Positions 35,183 through 43,588 of a stretch of DNA of 64,000 nucleotides are shown piece by piece. The stretch spans positions 3,534,001 to 3,598,000 of the forward strand of contig OY781040.1 in NCBI GenBank assembly GCA_963676095.1. Direction: 5' to 3'. Each line of letters begins with the position of its first letter. Within the stretch, counting starts at the first letter, position 1. The notes beneath the pieces are model-generated. The model saw nothing but the letters and a program-made list of their open reading frames with translations. It was not told where the DNA came from and made no database searches. The translations under genes and the position numbers were made by a program. The DNA is from G963676095 sp963676095 (GTDB taxonomy: Bacteria > Bacteroidota > Bacteroidia > Bacteroidales > Prolixibacteraceae).

Positions 35183-36177
35183 GAGCGTTGCGTTGACTTT
35201 TTTTTCAGAAAATAGATAAATACAGGTGCCCCGATGATCGAGGTCAGGATACCCAGCGGAATCTCAACAGGGGCGAGCGACCGTGCCAGGTTGTCGATAA
35301 CCAGCATAAAAATGGCTCCCAGAAGAAATGCGGATGGTAACAGCATCTTATGCCCCGGTCCGACAATTAAACGTGCCAGGTGTGGAATAATCAGTCCGAC
35401 CCACCCGATGATCCCGCTGACAGAAATGACACAGGCCGTGACCAGCGAGGCGCAAAAAATTGCCAGGGTCCTGATTCGTGAGGCGTTTATTCCCATCGAA
35501 CGCGCTTCTTCCTCTCCGAAAGACATTACGTCGAGCCGCCAGCTGATTAGCCAGAGCGGTATACTCCCCGCCAGAATGATCGGGATGATCAGTGCAAGGT
35601 CGGTCATTTTGATCCCTGAAATGCTCCCCATTAGCCAATAGATAATCTCCGGCAGTTTATCGTCAGGATCAGCTACATATTTCAGCATGGAAAGTAAAGC
35701 ATTGAAAAGCGATGAAATAATGATGCCTGAGAGTACCAGCACCAATACCTGATCATGTTTTTTCCCGACCCACCGGCTAATCATGACGGCGATCAGTACG
35801 GCTGAAATACCTCCTGCAAACGAAAGGAACTGAATGCCGACAATGGGCAAAGAGAGCAGTATGGCAACCGAGGCCCCGAAACCTGCTCCGGAAGTAACGC
35901 CTAAAATACCAGAACTAACCATTGGGTTCCGGAACATTCCCTGGTAAGCAGCTCCCGATATCGATAATGCCCCTCCTGCAGCAATGGCCCCGATAATCCT
36001 CGGTAACCTTATTTGGTACAGAATAACCGGAAAATTCGGATCATGCGGCTGAACGGTAAAAAAATAGGTCATTAACTGAAGGGGTGAGACCGGATAACGT
36101 CCTACACAAAGAGAAAGAAAGCTTAAAATGATCAGAATGATAATACTGACTAAAATAAAATAACGATTTCTGTTCAT
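35176..36177 (-). CDS. FecCD-family ABC transporter permease
   Basis: A 333-residue inner-membrane permease with about ten transmembrane helices. Family blocks are RLPRIIGAIAAGGALSISGA (the ATPase-coupling/early segment), GFGASVAILLSLPIVG, LGINASRIRTLA-like MGINASRIRTLAIFCASL, SGIIGWVGLIIPHLARLIVG and GEIPLGILTSIIGAPVFIYFL-like EIPLGILTSIIGAPVFIYFL. These transporters import siderophores, heme or cobalamin. It is the first gene of an operon of eight genes on the minus strand, preceded by a structured leader (36197-36249). Confidence 0.94.
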   Translation of the reverse strand: MNRNRYFILVSIIILIILSFLSLCVGRYPVSPLQLMTYFFTVQPHDPNFPVILYQIRLPRIIGAIAAGGALSISGAAYQGMFRNPMVSSGILGVTSGAGFGASVAILLSLPIVGIQFLSFAGGISAVLIAVMISRWVGKKHDQVLVLVLSGIIISSLFNALLSMLKYVADPDDKLPEIIYWLMGSISGIKMTDLALIIPIILAGSIPLWLISWRLDVMSFGEEEARSMGINASRIRTLAIFCASLVTACVISVSGIIGWVGLIIPHLARLIVGPGHKMLLPSAFLLGAIFMLVIDNLARSLAPVEIPLGILTSIIGAPVFIYFLKKKSTQRSW

Positions 36178-36679
36178 GGTTCCGTTTATTCTGAAGCTGA
36201 CCTTCGGGGTAAACCTGAAGCCGGAATTTTCCGGCTAACACAAGGCCAGGGTTCATAGTTGCTTTTCATAAAAGATGAATTAATCAGTGTCGTTATTCAC
36301 AAAACAGATAACGTGCCAGTCTTATATAGGTTTTTATTTAAATGTCTGATAGATATCTGAATATATGATATCTGATCCTTCCAGATAATTACATTTATGT
36401 CGGACAAAGTTCCGATTTCCAACTAAAATGTAGTCTTGTTTCCGTTCAATTATTTGTATCATGATAGTCCTGTTTCCCAATCATATAATTACTGATCGTT
36501 TGCCATTCGGTCCTGTCCTTTCATTGCAATCGCTACATTTATGTAAGTATTTGGGGGTCGAAACGAATGACCGTATTGCGTGAATTAACTATACCTGATT
36601 TCAAAAAAGTAAATTTGACATAACTGGATTTTTGCATTACTTAGCTAAACTTATGTAAATATATTTGAAAAAAAGAATT
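36178..36679. other. divergent intergenic region with leader RNA and repeated motifs
   Basis: About 500 bases separate the minus-strand operon from the oxidoreductase pseudogene. Besides the leader structure, it holds two direct copies of GATATCTGA (36352-36360 and 36367-36375, 15 bases apart) and a near-palindrome TACATTTATGTA at 36534-36545 (arms TACAT/ATGTA), with further ACATTTATGT at about 36391. These look like protein binding sites. No gene is seen. Confidence 0.45.
36197..36249 (-). promoter_or_regulatory. structured 5' leader RNA, riboswitch-like, upstream of the permease
   Basis: On the minus-strand transcript an outer stem CUGGCCUU/AAGGUCAG (36249-36242 with 36204-36197, one G-U pair) encloses a perfect hairpin AGCCGGAA/UUCCGGCU (36236-36219, two-base centre) and an asymmetric internal loop UCAGGUUUACCCCG. 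The structure starts 20 bases before the AUG of the permease gene. It does not show the conserved cobalamin or TPP riboswitch boxes I know. It could regulate translation or be chance; covariation has not been tested. Confidence 0.45.
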
Positions 36680-37539
36680 ATGGATACGCAAAAAGTAATG
36701 GTGGCGGGAGCCACAGGATATCTGGGACAATATCTGGTAAAAGAATTAAAAAAGAAAAATTACCGGGTAAGAGTTTTAGTACGTAAGGAAAGTCAGAAAG
36801 AAATGTTTAAGGACGTTGATGATTATTTTGTCGGACAGGTAACAAAGCCCGAAACCCTGAAAGGTGTGGCCGATGGCATGGATTGGGTATTCTCTACCGT
36901 GGGGATCACACGGCAAAAAGATGGGTTAACTTATATGGATGTCGATTATCAGGGAAATTCAAATCTTCTGAAAGAAGCTCAGAAAAGTGGCGTTAAATCG
37001 TTTTTATATATTTCTGCTATTAATGGAGACAAGTTGCGCCGTTTGAAAATTTTTGAAGCAAAAGAAAAATTTGTGGACGAACTAAAAAGTTTTGGTATAA
37101 ACTATTGTGTATTAAGGCCAAATGGGTTTTTCTCAGATATGGGCGATTTTTTGGAGATGGCAAAAGGGGCCGGGTCCATTTATTCGGAGACGGTCATTTT
37201 AAATTAAATCCAATTGATGGGGAGGATTTGGCCAAAGTGTGCATAGACAAAATGATTTCAGGAGAAAAAGAATCCACAGCAGGTGGTCCTGATATTTTAA
37301 GTCAAAATGAAGTAGCAATTCTGGCCCTCAAGGCCTGGAACAAACCGGTAAAAATTACTCATTTGCCCGATTGGACCCGGAAGCTTACCATTTTGGTTTT
37401 GCGCACGTTTACCTCTTCAAGAACCTATGGTCCTTTTGAATTTTTCTTAGCGGCAATGGCAACAGATAATGTCGCGACACAATTTGGCAGTAAAACTCTT
37501 GAAGATTATTATAATTCAAGGGTGAAGGGAATTCAATAA
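36680..37539 (+). pseudogene. NAD(P)H-binding SDR-type oxidoreductase, frameshifted
   Basis: The N-terminal part starts at ATG 36680 with the dinucleotide fold MVAGATGYLGQYLVKELKKK and continues through the family block DWVFSTVGITRQKDGLTYMDVDYQ to about residue 165. It then runs out of frame near 37170 and stops at 37207. A second frame resumes (GRVHLFGDGHFKLNPIDGED) and carries the C-terminal third to 37539. Joined across a single-base shift at about 37160-37185, the two give a complete protein of about 285 residues resembling atypical short-chain dehydrogenase/NmrA-like proteins. It may be a true pseudogene or a sequencing error in a G-rich run; both frames are otherwise clean. Confidence 0.8.
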
Positions 37540-37571
37540 ATAAACGGAAAGATTATCCCGGAAGTGTCACT

Positions 37572-38327
37572 TTACCAGCTTTCTTTAAACCCTTCTTCCA
37601 TAGCTTTCTGATAATTATCGATATTGAAGCGGTAGAGGTGGGGGGACTTGTGTGCCCCTATCTTCCTGCATTCGTCAAGCTTTGTGAGAATATCATACCG
37701 CATCATTTTCCTGTAAAAATTGCCGCGGTTTAGCTTTTTATTTAAAATAGATTCGTATAACTGCTGTAGCTCAGGCATTGTGAACCTTTCGGGAAGAAGG
37801 TTAAGTCCAATGGGATAATAATTCAAGCCTCTTCTCATGTAAATAAGTGCCTGATCAATGATTTCCCGGTGGTCCATCATCATTTCAGGAAGATTTTTAA
37901 CATCTTTCCATTCTGCGATAACCGTTATTTCAGCAAGATCCAGGCTTAAATTTACCTTATGAAAATCGATTAAGGCGTAATAACCGACAGATAAAAACCG
38001 CTGAGCCATCCATAAACCACTGTTTTCTTCGAAGATGTCCTCATTTCTGTGATTTTTCCCAAAAGTCCTGAATTGTTTAAGAAAAATATGATCTGCACCT
38101 GTTCTTTCCCGCAAAATACGGATTGCTGCATCATCGATGTCTTCTTCTTTTCCCACATACCCGCCTGGCAAACTCCATTTAGATCCCTCTTTTAATTTTA
38201 AAACAAGGATCTTTAGCAGGCCTTCGTGGAAGCCTAAGACCACGCAATCTATCGAAATGTGCGTGAGGTATAATTCTGTATATTCTCCGGAGCGTTTTTC
38301 AAAAACATTCCGTAATGTCTCTTTCAT
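37572..38327 (-). CDS. NrtR/AraR-like Nudix-related transcriptional regulator
   Basis: A 251-residue protein with an N-terminal Nudix domain and a C-terminal winged-helix domain (FTMPELQQLYESILNKKLNR, then NFYRKMMRYDILTKLDE). The Nudix box is degenerate: after GGYVGKEEDIDDAA the catalytic RExxEExG pattern reads RILRERTG, lacking key glutamates, which fits regulators that sense rather than hydrolyse ligands. In Bacteroidota, AraR-type homologues control sugar utilization (for example arabinose). Nearby on the plus strand are a TonB receptor and two GH3 enzymes that could be targets. It converges with the oxidoreductase pseudogene. Confidence 0.88.
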   Translation of the reverse strand: MKETLRNVFEKRSGEYTELYLTHISIDCVVLGFHEGLLKILVLKLKEGSKWSLPGGYVGKEEDIDDAAIRILRERTGADHIFLKQFRTFGKNHRNEDIFEENSGLWMAQRFLSVGYYALIDFHKVNLSLDLAEITVIAEWKDVKNLPEMMMDHREIIDQALIYMRRGLNYYPIGLNLLPERFTMPELQQLYESILNKKLNRGNFYRKMMRYDILTKLDECRKIGAHKSPHLYRFNIDNYQKAMEEGFKESW

Positions 38328-38515
38328 ATTTTTTCATTATGAGTTCAAAAATAGTCATTTTGAGATGATAAATCCATTATTTCCTTGTTTTAGTCTGAGA
38401 ATATCCCCTGTTCATGATATGTTTCTTTATAACATACCGATGTTAAAATGTCTTATTGACACAATAATGCTATACAACATTTGCGATTTTAGGCATCATG
38501 GCTAAAAAAAAATTA

Positions 38516-38574
38516 ATATTGCTTCGTTTAGAAGCAATATGTTTGTGGCTAGTCAATCGGATGATTGAGCCTGG
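38516..38574 (+). promoter_or_regulatory. tandem hairpins in the leader of the TonB receptor gene
   Basis: The first hairpin has perfect 10-bp arms ATATTGCTTC and GAAGCAATAT (38516-38525, 38531-38540) around a 5-base loop. The second pairs TCAATC with GATTGA around a GGAT loop, extended by GGC/GCC outside (about 38547-38571). They end about 30 bases before the ATG at 38604. They are not followed by a T-run, so a role as operators or a leader RNA is more likely than simple termination. Confidence 0.45.
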
Positions 38575-38603
38575 CCAATAAAAATTAACTTAATCTAAAA
38601 GTT

Positions 38604-40850
38604 ATGAATTGTACAAGAACATTTTTTGTTATTCTGCTTATCTGTTTGTTGGGTTACAAGGGAATGGCGCAGAGTAATTTTAAGAGCACAAAAGACACGG
38701 TATCTGTTCAGGTTTCCGATACTACGGGAATAAAAGCTCCTTCAAAAGAAGGAAAAAACAGAAACCTTATGCTAAACGCCGAGAGTAATAGTGCTCCCCG
38801 GGATGTTAATATCGGACTTCCCGCCAGTGTCGGCGGTATTACGATTTATGAAAACGGTTTGCCGGTCGTTTACTTTCTTTGGCCAGAGCTTCCGTATTAT
38901 GCATGGAGTTCAGATGCGACTATTAACCGGGTCTCCATGCTTGGCATGAGTGAAATGGCGATTACAAACGGAGATGTCGGGTATGCTTTATCTTCATACG
39001 ATAATCTGGGAGGAGGCCAGTTTCACCTGAACGGATCATTAAATACTTCCCATTACGGTTTGTTAAAGGGGACTTTTAATATTTCCGGACCTTTGGGAAA
39101 AGGCTGGGAGTATTCTTTTGGAGGGTACATTAACAGGGATCCAAAAACCTATGACTTAGGCTTTACTGACTATTCGGAAAGATCAAATTCTGTCAAAGTA
39201 GGGCTTACCAGGAAATTTAATAATAATAAAGGACAGATCTCTTTATTGTATAAATATTCTGATTACTGGGGTTTAAGCTCATATGCGCCGTTTAAATACG
39301 AAAAGAACGGAGAAGTAAAACAACTGGACAACTTCGACATTGGCCGGGATTCTTACGTCCCTATTGACGGGACAATGTACTGGAAGAATGCGTTAACCGG
39401 CGAGGGAAAGGACTATGATTTGTCCGATGCGGGGAAAACCCATTCCCATAGTTTGTATTTGTTGGGAAACTATAACTTCGATAGCGGGTTGAAATTTGAT
39501 TATTCGGTTTATTATCATAATGCCAGGGCTGGCATGTTGTATATCTATCCGACATCAACAACAACCAGTAATTCATCAAATCAGTTTACCTATCTGGATA
39601 GCGGTGAAAACTATGATGGTACCGCACAGATGATGTTTGCCGAATATATCCCGTCCAGACCGGTTAGCTCGTTGATGAGTTATTTTGAATTATCCAAAAA
39701 AAATGAGGAACACAGTTGGCGGTTAGGACTGAACGAATGGCATTACCGGGTAAATAAATTCCAGGCTTATACCGCATTATACTACCAGGAGACGGCCCCG
39801 CAGCCCAAAAAGTTAGCTTATTCCGGGTTGACTGATGAATACGGGGAGTTTGGGTACAACACTTCTGCCGAATACCATAATGGATATGAAAATAAACTGT
39901 CGTTGTACGCCATGGACCAGTGGAAGGTTAATAACCGTTTGATCCTGAATGGAGGAATCCGTTTAATGTACCATAAAATAGATGGCGATTATAACACCCA
40001 GGACAGAGGTGATTATGCGTTAAACGATTATGCGACCACTTCCTTTGACCATAACTGGTTCTATAAAAAGCTGGCCTTGGGGGGATATTATCGTTTGACA
40101 AAAAATTACGGGTTAACAGCGCAGGCAATCTACAATGAGGAGAAAGGCCGCCTGGAGAATTATTCAGGAAGCGACACGCCTGGCTTGAAAAAGGTAGCAA
40201 CGCCAATGGGGCAGTTTGGGTTTTATTTAAACGGGAAAAAAATAAACATGGTTTCTTCGTTAACTTATATCAAAAAAACGAATTATCAGAAACGTATTAC
40301 TTTATATAATCCGTCTGATGAAACAGAGAGCGAAGTTAAAACCATTTATTATGATGTGCAGACACTAGGTTGGACTACCGATCTGAATGCTAACCCTTTT
40401 AAGAATTTCAGCCTGCACTATCGGTTGACTGTTCAAAGACCGCAATACAAGAACTTTGAGTTCTCTGCTTTTAATACGGACTACGATTACTCAAACAACA
40501 CGGTCACGGAAGTCCCTAAAGTCTTAATGGAGATTGATCCCAGTTATTCATTTGCACAAAAATTCAGGCTTTGGGTAAGTGGCCGTTATTACAGCAAACA
40601 ATATGAAAATGTCGGGAACGCAATTTATTTCAAACCGCACTGGGAAACTTTCGGGGGAATGAATTATCAGATAAATAAAAACTTCGATTTTGCATTCTCA
40701 GTCACCAACCTGTTGAACCAGAAGGGGGCAAAGGGATCAATTAGCGGGGCAGATTTAGTAACCGATGCTTCCTCCTATTACGGTACAGTAATGGCCGGTT
40801 CCTACATATTGCCTTTTACCTGCAAATTTGATCTGAACTTCCACTTTTAG
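38604..40850 (+). CDS. TonB-dependent receptor-like outer-membrane protein
   Basis: A 748-residue outer-membrane protein with a signal peptide ending at KGMAQ. It has no CarboxypepD-like domain and no recognisable TonB box; a plug-like segment begins at ASVGGITIYENGLPVVYFLW and GYALSSYDNLGGGQFHLNGS. The remainder is rich in aromatic beta-strands and ends in CKFDLNFHF, a typical outer-membrane terminal strand. It resembles uncharacterised TonB receptor homologues of Bacteroidota. It is followed by a hairpin and then GH3 and esterase genes, and is preceded by a structured leader, so it probably imports the released sugars. Confidence 0.8.
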   Translation: MNCTRTFFVILLICLLGYKGMAQSNFKSTKDTVSVQVSDTTGIKAPSKEGKNRNLMLNAESNSAPRDVNIGLPASVGGITIYENGLPVVYFLWPELPYYAWSSDATINRVSMLGMSEMAITNGDVGYALSSYDNLGGGQFHLNGSLNTSHYGLLKGTFNISGPLGKGWEYSFGGYINRDPKTYDLGFTDYSERSNSVKVGLTRKFNNNKGQISLLYKYSDYWGLSSYAPFKYEKNGEVKQLDNFDIGRDSYVPIDGTMYWKNALTGEGKDYDLSDAGKTHSHSLYLLGNYNFDSGLKFDYSVYYHNARAGMLYIYPTSTTTSNSSNQFTYLDSGENYDGTAQMMFAEYIPSRPVSSLMSYFELSKKNEEHSWRLGLNEWHYRVNKFQAYTALYYQETAPQPKKLAYSGLTDEYGEFGYNTSAEYHNGYENKLSLYAMDQWKVNNRLILNGGIRLMYHKIDGDYNTQDRGDYALNDYATTSFDHNWFYKKLALGGYYRLTKNYGLTAQAIYNEEKGRLENYSGSDTPGLKKVATPMGQFGFYLNGKKINMVSSLTYIKKTNYQKRITLYNPSDETESEVKTIYYDVQTLGWTTDLNANPFKNFSLHYRLTVQRPQYKNFEFSAFNTDYDYSNNTVTEVPKVLMEIDPSYSFAQKFRLWVSGRYYSKQYENVGNAIYFKPHWETFGGMNYQINKNFDFAFSVTNLLNQKGAKGSISGADLVTDASSYYGTVMAGSYILPFTCKFDLNFHF

Positions 40851-40865
40851 TGGCGATTATTTCAA

Positions 40866-40905
40866 GGATAGCTTGACGGGGCCGGAATGCTTCATCAAGC
40901 TATCC
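40866..40905 (+). terminator. stem-loop after the TonB receptor gene
   Basis: GGATAGCTTGA (40866-40876) pairs perfectly with TCAAGCTATCC (40895-40905) around an 18-base loop. No T-run follows, so it may be an incomplete terminator or an RNA-stabilising hairpin between the receptor and GH3 genes. Confidence 0.5.
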
Positions 40906-41038
40906 CGTAAAAACTAACAGCGAAAGAAATGACTAAATTAATAACAATGGAACGGGCCATGAGAGTCAGGCTGCTCACACAGAAACATGACTGTCCCGGC
41001 GAGTTCTGTCTAACCATTAAAAAACAAATTATAAACTT

Positions 41039-43384
41039 ATGAAAAAATCGTACTTATTACTTCCCGGTGTTTTTTTGATGTGGAGTTGTTCTTTTAATAA
41101 TTCCGGGCAGGCATCCAAAGAGCAAACAGAAGAAACAGGCCTGTCATACAGACTTGTAGAGGGTGCCGGTAGTCCTGTGTTAGGCTATTCTCCTGCTTCA
41201 GGAGTGAGCATTATTCAGGAAGGCAATCTGAATTTCAAGGACCTGAATAAAAACGGGAAACTGGACAGATATGAAGATTGGCGCCTTCCGGTAAAAGAGC
41301 GGGCTGAGGACCTGGCCTCGAAAATGACGATCGATCAGATTGCCGGATTGATGTTGTATAGCGCCCATCAGGCTATCCCTGCCGCAGAGGGGGGGTTTAC
41401 TGCCGGAACTTATAATGGAAAACATTTTTCGGAAAGTAATGCCAATCCGTGGGAGCTGACAGACCAGCAAAAGAAATTTTTGAAAGAAGACAATTTACGG
41501 CATGTCTTAATCACCCAGGTACAAAGCCCTGAAGTTGCAGCCCGGTGGAATAATATCATGCAGGCCTATGTCGAAGGCCTTGGGCTCGGAATTCCGGCGA
41601 ATAACAGTTCCGATCCGCGAAATACGGCAACAGTAAGCAGCGAATTTAACGCCGGTGCGGGAGGTCAGATCTCGCTCTGGCCTGATGGACTTGGCCTTGC
41701 TGCTACTTTTGATCCGGAGATTGTTAACGAGTTCGGAAAAGTTGCTTCTCAAGAGTATCGTGCCCTGGGGATTACAACAGCATTATCGCCTCAGTCCGAT
41801 TTAGGGACAGAACCACGCTGGTTCAGAATATCCGGGACATTCGGGGAAAGCCCTTCCCTGGACCGGGATATGACCCGTGCGTATATCGATGGATTTCAGA
41901 CTTCCGGTGACAGTGCTGAAATCGGCCATGGGTGGGGCTATGAGAGTGTCAATTGTATGGTCAAACACTGGCCGGGCGGAGGTGCTGAGGAAGGAGGGCG
42001 TGATGCTCACTGGGCTTATGGCAAATTTGCAGTTTACCCGGGCAACAACCTGCCACGGCACTTAACCGCATTCACAGAAGGTGCGTTTAAATTGCAGGAT
42101 GGGACCGAAGCAGCAGCGGCCGTTATGCCCTATTATACCATAACCTGCAACCAGGATAAAAAATACGGAGAGAATGTCGGTAATAGCTATAGTAAATATT
42201 TCATTACGGATTTACTAAGGACCAAATATGGTTATGATGGTGTTGTTTGTACCGATTGGATGGTTACTGCAGATGAGGGCAAAACTCCCGATGCCTTTGC
42301 CGGAAAATGCTGGGGCGCTGAAGAATTATCTGTAGCAGAGCGTCATTATAAAATATTGATGGCCGGGGTTGATCAGTTTGGCGGGAATAATGACAAAGGT
42401 CCTGTTTTACAGGCTTACCAGATGGGCGTAAATGAGCATGGGGAAGCATTTATGCGTAAACGTTTTGAAAAGTCTGCCGTTCGTTTGCTAACCAATATCT
42501 TCCGCGTCGGTCTTTTTGAAAATCCATATCTGAATGTTCAAAAAACAAAAGAACTGGCAGGCAATCCAACGTTTATGGAAGAAGGGTATCAGGCACAGGT
42601 GAAATCCATTGTGATGCTTAAAAACGAACATGCTGTTTTGCCGGTTAAAGAAAAACAAACAGTTTATATACCCGCAATCTATTACCCTCCGACAAAAGAC
42701 TGGTGGGGCAATATGACCCGGCCTAGGCTGGACTTTCCGGTTGACACGAACCTGGTTAAGCGATACTATCATTTTACTCAGGATCCTTCTAAGGCAGATT
42801 TTGCTGTTGTATTCGTGCACAGTCCGCAGAGTACCGATGGGGGATATAGTGCCCGGGACCGGGAAAGGGGAGGGAATGGTTATGTCCCTATTCCTTTGCA
42901 GTACAGTACATATACTGCTGTTGAGGCCAGGGCGCACAGCATCGCCGCAGGTGATCCTGTTATCGATCCTTCGGTGACCAACCGTAGCTATAAAAATAAG
43001 ACTGCAACGGCTTATAATACGATGGACTTAAGAACAATTGAGGACACCCGCCGGATGATGAAAGATAAGCCGGTTATTGTTTCTGTTACAGCAGGAACCC
43101 CCATGATTTTTTCAGAATTCGAACCGGACGTGGATGGAATTATCCTGAACTTTGGTGTTTCAGCACAGGCCCAGTTCGAGATCATATCCGGAAAATATGA
43201 GCCTTCCGGCCTGCTTCCGGTCCAAATGCCGGCGAATATGAAAACAGTTGAAGAACAGAAAGAAGACGTTCCCTCTGATCTGGAATGTTATAAAGATAAA
43301 GACGGGAATACCTATGACTTTGGTTTTGGTCTGAATTGGGAAGGTGTCATCCATGATCATCGGACCGAAAAATATAAAAGATGA
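41039..43384 (+). CDS. glycoside hydrolase family 3 enzyme, lipoprotein
   Basis: A 781-residue GH3 enzyme. The signal peptide LLPGVFLMWSC gives a lipoprotein with acylation at Cys17. The (beta/alpha)8 domain includes NTATVSSEFNAGAGGQISLW and, near the end, the nucleophile Asp406 in GVVCTDWMVTADEG. The alpha/beta sandwich domain follows (AVLPVKEKQTVYIPAIYYPP), ending without an Fn3-like domain. Insertions distinguish it from BglX-type enzymes; the substrate may be a beta-glucoside, xyloside or glucan. Its stop overlaps a short downstream frame. Confidence 0.9.
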   Translation: MKKSYLLLPGVFLMWSCSFNNSGQASKEQTEETGLSYRLVEGAGSPVLGYSPASGVSIIQEGNLNFKDLNKNGKLDRYEDWRLPVKERAEDLASKMTIDQIAGLMLYSAHQAIPAAEGGFTAGTYNGKHFSESNANPWELTDQQKKFLKEDNLRHVLITQVQSPEVAARWNNIMQAYVEGLGLGIPANNSSDPRNTATVSSEFNAGAGGQISLWPDGLGLAATFDPEIVNEFGKVASQEYRALGITTALSPQSDLGTEPRWFRISGTFGESPSLDRDMTRAYIDGFQTSGDSAEIGHGWGYESVNCMVKHWPGGGAEEGGRDAHWAYGKFAVYPGNNLPRHLTAFTEGAFKLQDGTEAAAAVMPYYTITCNQDKKYGENVGNSYSKYFITDLLRTKYGYDGVVCTDWMVTADEGKTPDAFAGKCWGAEELSVAERHYKILMAGVDQFGGNNDKGPVLQAYQMGVNEHGEAFMRKRFEKSAVRLLTNIFRVGLFENPYLNVQKTKELAGNPTFMEEGYQAQVKSIVMLKNEHAVLPVKEKQTVYIPAIYYPPTKDWWGNMTRPRLDFPVDTNLVKRYYHFTQDPSKADFAVVFVHSPQSTDGGYSARDRERGGNGYVPIPLQYSTYTAVEARAHSIAAGDPVIDPSVTNRSYKNKTATAYNTMDLRTIEDTRRMMKDKPVIVSVTAGTPMIFSEFEPDVDGIILNFGVSAQAQFEIISGKYEPSGLLPVQMPANMKTVEEQKEDVPSDLECYKDKDGNTYDFGFGLNWEGVIHDHRTEKYKR

Positions 43385-43587
43385 ACCGTCACGAGCTGAA
43401 AAAGATCGTTTATCCTATTCTGTTTTTTACCCAGGCAGTATTTGCCCAAACCAAAAAACAGAAAGAAAACGTGGTCAGCCGTGCACCTTTTCTTACAGAT
43501 CAGGGACTTTATCAGGGAAATTTATCCGGACGTAATATTCGGGTTTACACTTGCATTTGTAACGTAATTAAATTAATAAACAGATAG
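43381..43587 (+). CDS. small exported ORF, possibly a gene remnant
   Basis: A 68-residue frame overlapping the GH3 stop by four bases (ATGA). It begins with a signal-peptide-like YPILFFTQAVFAQ and then KKQKENVVSRAPFLTDQG, which looks like the start of a longer exported enzyme, but it ends in unrelated basic sequence and a stop one base before the esterase gene. It could be the 5' remnant of a deleted hydrolase or a short real peptide. Confidence 0.4.
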   Translation: MNRHELKKIVYPILFFTQAVFAQTKKQKENVVSRAPFLTDQGLYQGNLSGRNIRVYTCICNVIKLINR

Positions 43588-43588
43588 A

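Noticed and set aside
36178..36300. cobalamin or TPP riboswitch
   Set aside because: The conserved B12-box and TPP core sequences known to me are absent; only a small two-stem structure is present.
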